NCBI GenBank assembly: GCA_903871905.1
Contig: CAIQIV010000758.1
Span: forward strand, 1 to 35,243
DNA length: 35,243 nucleotides
Origin: an uncultured Chloroflexota bacterium
GTDB lineage: Bacteria > Chloroflexota > Anaerolineae > Anaerolineales > UBA4823
Direction of reading: 5' to 3'
Every line of letters begins with the position of its first letter. Positions within the stretch are counted from its first letter, which is position 1. Below are positions 30,274-35,243 of this stretch, in pieces. A program made the position numbers and the translations under genes. The notes under the pieces were generated by a model that saw only the letters and a program-made list of their open reading frames with translations, ran no database searches and was not told the origin of the DNA.

Positions 30274-31764
30274 TCAAGGAAAGTGTAGAATGTAGCGCGG
30301 CGGCTGGCGAACCGGCAGCGCCTGTTCAAAGGCGTAAGCCAGACGGAGGAGCAAAGGCTCCTGCCAGGCGCTGGCAAAGAAAGAGATACCCACCGGGAGC
30401 CCGCTGACGTACCCGGCTGGCACGGTGATGTGTGGGTAACCGGACACTGCCGCCGGAGAGGAGCAGCTATCGGGGTGGCAATCGCCGTTGACCCAGTCGA
30501 TCGGCCAGGCCGGGATTGCAGTTGGGGCCACCAATGCGTCCAGGTGGTGCTCCTGCAGCACAGCATCGATGCCGTCCGGGCCAGCCAGGCGCTGGATCCT
30601 GGCCCGGGTGCTGAGATATGCCTCCTCATCCAGCCCAGCTTTTGCCTGGGCCTGCAGCATACGATCCTGGCCAAAGATGGGCATAACCCGCTCACAGTGC
30701 TGATCATTGAAGGCAATAATGTCTGCCAGGCTGTGCACCCGGGCGCCAGGTCCCAGGCGGGACAGGTAGGCGTTCAAATCTATTTTGAACTCATACAGGA
30801 GGAGATCCAGCTCGCCATCTTCGAAGCTGCCCTGGTCTGGCAGTTTCACCGGGTCAACCAGTTGAGCGCCCTGGCGCTGCATCACCTGCAGACAGGTCTC
30901 AATCACTGCATCGGCCCTGGGGTTGGCGCCAAAAAAGCTGCGCACCACACCCAACCGGGCACCCTGCAGCCCCTGGGGGTCAAGGAAGCGGGTAAAATCG
31001 CTGAAGAACCTGTCCTGGCAGGCCGCGGTAGCGGGGTCATCCGGATCTGGACCGGCCATGGCGCCTAACAGGAGCGCCGCATCCGCCACACAGCGCGCCA
31101 TTGGCCCGGCGGTATCTTGCGAATGAGCGATGGGAATCACCCCCGATCGGCTGACCAGGCCCAGGGTGGGCTTCAGCCCGACGATGCCATTGACCGCGGC
31201 CGGGCAAACAATGGAGCCATCCGTCTCGGTGCCTACCGCCGCGCTGCACAGGTTGGCTGCTGCCGCCACCGCCGATCCGGAGCTGGACCCACACGGGTTG
31301 CGGTCCAGGACATAGGGGTTTAGGGTCTGCCCGCCGCGCGAGCTCCAGCCGCTGACCGAGTGCTTAGAGCGAAAATTCGCCCATTCGCTCAAGTTGGTTT
31401 TCCCCAACAGCACGACACCGGCCTGTCTCAAGCGCTTGACCAGGAAAGCATCCGCTGCGGCAATACTTCCCTCCAATGCCAGCGAGCCGGCAGTGGTGGT
31501 CATGCGGTCAGCAGTATCGATGTTGTCCTTGACCAGCAGGGGCACGCCGTGGAGCGGCCCGCGTGCGCCCTGTTTGAGGCGCTCCTGATCCAGGGCCGCG
31601 GCGGTGGACAGGGCCTCAGGGTTAATCTCGATCACTGAATTGAGCGCCGGGCCGCGGCGGTCCAGCGTCTCGATGCGCTCCAGGTAAGCGGCAGTCAGCG
31701 CCAGGCTGGTCAGTTCACCGCTCTGAAACTTCTCCTGGATCTGGGCAATCGACAACTCATCCAC
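30274..31764 (-). CDS. Amidase-signature-family hydrolase
   Basis: 496 residues. The Ser-cisSer-Lys triad is visible: Lys79 in LLVKDNID, cis-Ser about 160/161 in NPCGSSSGSA, and nucleophile Ser184 in VGTETDGSIVCPA. Other amidase features are ALNSVIEINPEAL, GPLHGVPLLV and VGLKPTLGLVSRSGVIP. It hydrolyses carboxamides to acid plus ammonia. The sequence does not show the substrate, and no GatB/GatC partner is adjacent, so it is unlikely to be GatA. The start is GTG 31764. A perfect TATAAT lies 6 nt upstream and there is no Shine-Dalgarno, so the mRNA may be leaderless. It is first of four minus-strand genes. Confidence 0.92.
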   Translation of the reverse strand: MDELSIAQIQEKFQSGELTSLALTAAYLERIETLDRRGPALNSVIEINPEALSTAAALDQERLKQGARGPLHGVPLLVKDNIDTADRMTTTAGSLALEGSIAAADAFLVKRLRQAGVVLLGKTNLSEWANFRSKHSVSGWSSRGGQTLNPYVLDRNPCGSSSGSAVAAAANLCSAAVGTETDGSIVCPAAVNGIVGLKPTLGLVSRSGVIPIAHSQDTAGPMARCVADAALLLGAMAGPDPDDPATAACQDRFFSDFTRFLDPQGLQGARLGVVRSFFGANPRADAVIETCLQVMQRQGAQLVDPVKLPDQGSFEDGELDLLLYEFKIDLNAYLSRLGPGARVHSLADIIAFNDQHCERVMPIFGQDRMLQAQAKAGLDEEAYLSTRARIQRLAGPDGIDAVLQEHHLDALVAPTAIPAWPIDWVNGDCHPDSCSSPAAVSGYPHITVPAGYVSGLPVGISFFASAWQEPLLLRLAYAFEQALPVRQPPRYILHFP

Positions 31765-31770
31765 AGTATG

Positions 31771-31776
31771 ATTATA
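31771..31776 (-). promoter_or_regulatory. -10 element just upstream of the amidase GTG
   Basis: TATAAT (minus, 31776-31771) is perfect and ends 6 nt before GTG 31764. The -35 region is poor. Its position predicts a start at about the first base of the GTG. Confidence 0.4.
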
Positions 31777-31798
31777 CCGGGGATCCCAGGAAATAGAA

Positions 31799-31828
31799 CT
31801 GCATCTCGTCTCAAAGGACGAGATGCAG
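31799..31828 (-). terminator. 12-bp perfect hairpin after the second beta-helix gene
   Basis: CTGCATCTCGTC (31799-31810) pairs perfectly with 31817-31828 around a 6-nt loop. On the minus strand it is followed by AGTTCTATTT, a moderate T-rich tail. It lies about 75 nt after the stop of the 31902-33140 gene and just upstream of the amidase promoter, so it probably ends that transcript. Confidence 0.65.
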
Positions 31829-31901
31829 GAAGCTGGCGCTGCGAGCAGCCATCCAGGAGAGCAGCCGGCCAGGTCTGCACCCGGCGGCAGGCTACCCGGT
31901 T

Positions 31902-33140
31902 TCAGTTCTGCAAACGAATAAAAGGAATATTGATTTCGGTTCCAACTTCCACCGAGCCCGTGTCACAGGCGGCACCCAGCGGGCGCGGGATGCCGCGCTG
32001 GTCGCGGAGCGGGCAGGTCAGGGCATAATTGATCGCCGGGCTGCCGGACAGCGGCATAAATGAGCGGGTGTGCCCCCCATTATCCCGGATGAAGGCATCC
32101 AACTTAGGGTCGGTGTTGAAGAGGTCCCCGGATGACCCTGGATTCGGCAGGCAGGTCCCATCATCAACGATATTACGCCCCAGCGAGGTGGCCGGCGGGC
32201 CATCGCACTCCAGGCTGCCCGGCGTGTCGTTGCTGAACTTGCTGTTGGCCAGGATCGAGTTCTGGATGGTGATGGTGCTGGCTATGTCTTTCCACAGGGC
32301 GCCGCCGGTATCGGCGCGGTTGAGATTGAACGTGTCGTTCACCAGGTCCAGCGTGTTGCCGCGCATATAAATCCCGCCTCCCTGGAGAGCTTTATTGTCA
32401 TAGAGGGTGGTATTGGTCACGGTGGCGCTGCCAGTGTCAATATGAATCCCACCCCCCTGGTTGGAAGCAATATTGGAGCGAATAGCGCTGTTCTCAATAG
32501 TGAGGCTGCCCTCTGCGTGATAAATCCCGCCGCCGTCAGAAGCATGGTTATTAATGATAGTCGTATCCTTGATCACCACCGTCCCCTGGTTGTTGAAAAT
32601 TGCCCCACCGTAACCGGTAGTCAGGTTGGCGCCGATGCTGGAATTCAAGATAGTCAGGGTTCCCTGGTTAAAAATTGCCCCGCCGTTGGACGAGCCGGCA
32701 TTGTTGCCAATGATAAAGCCATTGAGAAAAGTAGCCTTTGCCGAAGCACCGTAGATGGCAATTGCCGGTCCGGCAAAGCTCGCCCCACTGGTCAGGATAA
32801 TATTCTTCAGGGTCAGGTCACCCGCCCCCTGCACCAGGAAAATCTGGCGCAGGTTTTCGCCGCTGAGGCTGATCAGACCGCCGCCATCGATCACCACTGC
32901 TGCGGTGGCAACACTGGTATCAACGGGCATGACCAGCGCCGCCGCCCCACAGTTGAAGGTAATGCTCCCCCCGGCAGTAACGGCTGCAGAGAATGCATTG
33001 CGAGCCGCATTCGTCAGACAGGAGGCTGAAGTGCCGCTGCCGATCACCGCCTGCGGAGTATCCATCTCCGCGTGGGCTGCCCCCGTGACTGGCGCCAACA
33101 GAAGGAAAACTCCCAACAAAGTGGATAGAATACGATACAC
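31902..33140 (-). CDS. Exported right-handed beta-helix (choice-of-anchor Q-like) protein
   Basis: 412 residues. The signal peptide is residues 1-24 (RILSTLLGVFLLLAPVTGAAHA). The rest is a parallel beta-helix with repeated NNGGAIFN.GTLTI.NSSI turns (about 150-300). It closes with CPLRDQRGIPRPLGAACDTGSVEVG, as in the 3750-6137 product, and ends INIPFIRLQN. It lacks Calx-beta domains. No pectate-lyase catalytic residues are recognisable, so a surface or binding role is more likely than enzyme activity. GGGAGGG lies 7 nt before ATG 33140. It has its own strong promoter and is followed by a hairpin terminator, so it is monocistronic. Confidence 0.87.
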   Translation of the reverse strand: MYRILSTLLGVFLLLAPVTGAAHAEMDTPQAVIGSGTSASCLTNAARNAFSAAVTAGGSITFNCGAAALVMPVDTSVATAAVVIDGGGLISLSGENLRQIFLVQGAGDLTLKNIILTSGASFAGPAIAIYGASAKATFLNGFIIGNNAGSSNGGAIFNQGTLTILNSSIGANLTTGYGGAIFNNQGTVVIKDTTIINNHASDGGGIYHAEGSLTIENSAIRSNIASNQGGGIHIDTGSATVTNTTLYDNKALQGGGIYMRGNTLDLVNDTFNLNRADTGGALWKDIASTITIQNSILANSKFSNDTPGSLECDGPPATSLGRNIVDDGTCLPNPGSSGDLFNTDPKLDAFIRDNGGHTRSFMPLSGSPAINYALTCPLRDQRGIPRPLGAACDTGSVEVGTEINIPFIRLQN

Positions 33141-33173
33141 AGAAACCCTCCCAGCAGAAAATTAATACAACTA

Positions 33174-33202
33174 ATAATATAATATTTATCATAAAAAGTC
33201 AA
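33174..33202 (-). promoter_or_regulatory. Promoter of the second beta-helix gene
   Basis: On the minus strand TTGACT (33202-33197) and TATTAT (33179-33174) are 17 bp apart in an AT-rich region. Confidence 0.7.
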
Positions 33203-33372
33203 GCGATTCCATACCATGGGAAAAGTAAAACATATAATCCAGGATCCCGAATTGGAATATAATAATGGGTGATGGATTACACAAACACCTTGCGGGTGAA
33301 TTATCCTCTTGCTTCAACCAATCCAAACGCCAGCCGATTCATTTTAAGTTCCAGAATCCTGAGGAAGAAATT

Positions 33373-35243
33373 ATGGGCTGGCTGATCCCAGCCATCATTG
33401 CCAACCTGGCAGGCACGGTTGTCCTGTGCCTGGTTTACACATACCTGTACTACATATACCGGAAGAATTTCCTGGGTACCTGGGCGCTGAGTTGGGGATT
33501 ATTTTCAATGCGCTTCGTATTTGAGCTGGCAGCCCTGCAAAACGGGCCAAGCATCCTATACACGATCCTCAACCAGGTTTCCACTTTACTGAGCGGCTTG
33601 CTTCTTTTGTGGGGCATGTACCAGTTCAACGGGCAGAAAATTCCCCGACCCTGGCTGGTCGCCAGTTTGCTGGGGGGAGTCTGGATCCTGGCCAGTGCGG
33701 CGACCCGCGCTCCCTTCCTGGTCATCACTGCTCCGTCATACACCTTGCTGGCTGCCCTCAATATCTGGACCGGAGTGCTCATCCTGCGCCTGCCTGAGGC
33801 AAAGCGGGAAAGCCGCTGGATCACCGGAGGCGCTTTCATTTTGTGGGGGATCCACAAGCTGGATTTCCCCTTCTTAAGGTCCGTTTCCTGGTTTGCGCCC
33901 TGGGGTTTCCTGCTGGGGGCAATGATGGAGTTACCTGTTGCCTTTGGCCTGTTGGTGCTCTATTTTGAGCGGCTGCTTGCAGAACAAAACCAGATCGCCA
34001 CCCTGCTGCGTGCCAGCCAGGAAAAATACCGCCAGCTTTTTGACATGGAGTCGGACGCAGTCTTCCTGGTCTCTCGTCCCCAGGGCAGGATCCTGGAGGC
34101 TAACGCCGCAGCCGAAAGCCTGTATGGCTACCCACGCCAGGAGCTGGTACAGCTCAATCACCGGGCTCTCTCCGCACAGGCAGATCGCAGCTCGCAATCC
34201 CTCAGAGATGGGGAGCAGCATATCCCGTTGCGCTGGCACCGAAAAAAAGACGGAACAGCTTTCCCAGTGGAGGTAACAGCCTCCTACTTCACCTGGAATG
34301 GTGAGGAGGTCCAGCTGGCGACGGTGCGCGATATCAGCGAGCGCTTGCGCACACAGAAGGGCCTGGCGATCAACCAAACGATGATTGACCGGGCTTCAGT
34401 CGGCGTGCTGCGCGTCGCGCCGGATGGATGCATCGCCTATGCGAATGACACCGCCTGCCAGATGTATGGCTTTACCCGGCAGGAGCTGCAGTCAATGACC
34501 ATCTATCACATCTATCCCCCTATCACCCCCGGCATCTTCCAGGCCCGCTGGCAAGAGCTGCAGGCAGCAGGCGCTTTGACTTTTGAAGCAGACCTGGAAC
34601 GCCGGGATGGCTCCCGGCTGCCGGTACAATTCCACACCAACCTTGTCCACTATGAAGATGACGAATACCTGGTCGTCTTTATCCAGGACATCAAAGAACG
34701 CAATCAGGCAGTGCAGGCGCTGGCGGAAGAGCGGGCCCAGCTTGCCATTCGGGTGGAGGAACGTACTGCAGAGCTCAACGTGGTGAACCAGCAGCTGGCC
34801 AAAGCCCTGCGCCTGAAGGACGACTTCCTGGCCGGGATGAGCCATGAGCTGCGCACTCCGCTGACTGCCATCCTGGCGCTGTCCGAGGCCCTGCAAGCCG
34901 GCGTCTACGGCGAAATGAGCGAGCGGCAAATCCTCTCGGTCCACCAAGTTGAAGAAAGCGGCCGGCACCTGCTTGCCCTGATCAATGACATCCTTGACCT
35001 ATCCAAGCTGGAAGCCGGGCAGCTTCAGCTTGCACTCCAGCCCCTGATGGTGGACAGTGTATGCCAGGCCAGCCTGCGCATGGTGCGGCAGAATGCCCAG
35101 AAGAAGCACCTGACCATCAGCCAAACCATTGACAGCAGCATCGGGCCGATCCTGGCTGACGAGCGCCGCATGAAACAGATCCTCGCCAACCTGCTGTCCA
35201 ATGCCGTTAAGTTTACCCCGGATGGAGGATCCATCGGCCTGGA
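33373..35243 (+). CDS. Membrane sensor histidine kinase with two PAS domains (partial, C-terminus off window)
   Basis: At least 623 residues from ATG 33373 (GAGGA 8 nt upstream). Residues 1-200 are a multi-pass membrane sensor of about seven segments. PAS domains lie at about 215-325 (YRQLFDMESDAVFLVS) and 335-440 (MIDRASVGVLRVAPDG). A short coiled coil (445-480) leads to the HisKA domain with the phosphorylated His491 in GMSHELRTPL. The ATPase domain begins near 595 with the N box NLLSNAVKFTPDGG, where the window ends. It autophosphorylates and should pass phosphate to a response regulator outside the window. An in-frame ATG at 33265 would add 36 residues. However, a TATAAT at 33258-33263 sits 1 nt before it, so a transcript from there would not include that ATG. 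Confidence 0.93.
   Translation, partial: MGWLIPAIIANLAGTVVLCLVYTYLYYIYRKNFLGTWALSWGLFSMRFVFELAALQNGPSILYTILNQVSTLLSGLLLLWGMYQFNGQKIPRPWLVASLLGGVWILASAATRAPFLVITAPSYTLLAALNIWTGVLILRLPEAKRESRWITGGAFILWGIHKLDFPFLRSVSWFAPWGFLLGAMMELPVAFGLLVLYFERLLAEQNQIATLLRASQEKYRQLFDMESDAVFLVSRPQGRILEANAAAESLYGYPRQELVQLNHRALSAQADRSSQSLRDGEQHIPLRWHRKKDGTAFPVEVTASYFTWNGEEVQLATVRDISERLRTQKGLAINQTMIDRASVGVLRVAPDGCIAYANDTACQMYGFTRQELQSMTIYHIYPPITPGIFQARWQELQAAGALTFEADLERRDGSRLPVQFHTNLVHYEDDEYLVVFIQDIKERNQAVQALAEERAQLAIRVEERTAELNVVNQQLAKALRLKDDFLAGMSHELRTPLTAILALSEALQAGVYGEMSERQILSVHQVEESGRHLLALINDILDLSKLEAGQLQLALQPLMVDSVCQASLRMVRQNAQKKHLTISQTIDSSIGPILADERRMKQILANLLSNAVKFTPDGGSIGL

Noticed and set aside
30243-30716. 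158-residue N-terminal extension of the DJ-1/PfpI reading frame
   Set aside because: It is antisense-like Arg/Ser/Pro-rich sequence overlapping the amidase gene. ATG 30242 with AGGAG starts the conserved domain.
33265-33372. 36-residue N-terminal extension of the histidine kinase
   Set aside because: A TATAAT ends 1 nt before this ATG, and the extension is polar and unlike the membrane sensor start. ATG 33373 has GAGGA.

Overview
The window looks like a chromosomal piece of a GC-rich, environmental Chloroflexota (Anaerolineae-like) bacterium. This is an inference from several traits: exported right-handed beta-helix proteins, clostripain-type lipoproteins, SGNH-like exported proteins, a membrane-embedded spermidine-synthase-like protein, and a short 'FLPYI' type hydrophobic tail on exported proteins. 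No rRNA, tRNA, transposase, phage gene or CRISPR array was seen. Most of the sequence is GC-rich. The stretch of about 19360-21230 (capK-like gene and flanks) and the promoter regions near 6200 and 33180 are clearly AT-richer.

Region 1 (1-10113) is the most interesting. Two sugar-metabolism operons point away from each other. The left one (minus strand, 3564 to beyond base 1) encodes a GntR/UTRA regulator, a DegT-family aminotransferase, and an unusual single polypeptide joining a GH4 (redox-type) glycosidase to an iron-ADH/glycerol-1-phosphate-dehydrogenase-like domain. The right one (plus, 6355-10047) encodes a paralogous GntR/UTRA regulator, an FGGY carbohydrate kinase and a second, StsC-like aminotransferase. 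A 30-bp perfect palindrome sits on the -10/+1 region of the right promoter. A large exported beta-helix/Calx-beta gene lies between the operons. The gene set suggests a keto-sugar, amino-sugar or aminocyclitol phosphate pathway that I cannot match to a described system.

Region 2 (10132-16282) carries exported or envelope-linked genes: a clostripain-like lipoprotein protease, a ZmaR-type GNAT acetyltransferase, an exported SGNH-like protein with a C-terminal anchor, and a diguanylate cyclase with a predicted leaderless promoter.

Region 3 (16283-18106) has a strong promoter, a structured 160-nt RNA ending in an intrinsic terminator, and a second intrinsic terminator just before the Shine-Dalgarno of rsgA. 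rsgA overlaps an RNHCP-domain gene. This looks like attenuation or a stand-alone small RNA.

Region 4 (18155-21018) holds an ATP-grasp ligase and a capK/paaK-like adenylate-forming enzyme, probably for a cell-surface or secondary product.

Region 5 (21249-27216) holds aspartase, a membrane spermidine-synthase-like protein, an apparently exported protein-isoaspartate methyltransferase, an Mth938-like protein and cyanophycinase, a set with an aspartate/isoaspartate theme.

Region 6 (27259-31764, minus) reads amidase, DJ-1/PfpI protein, exported SGNH-like protein, then a methyltransferase fused to a C_GCAxxG_C_C redox domain. Region 7 (31902-35243) has a second exported beta-helix protein and, divergently, a PAS-PAS histidine kinase cut by the window end.
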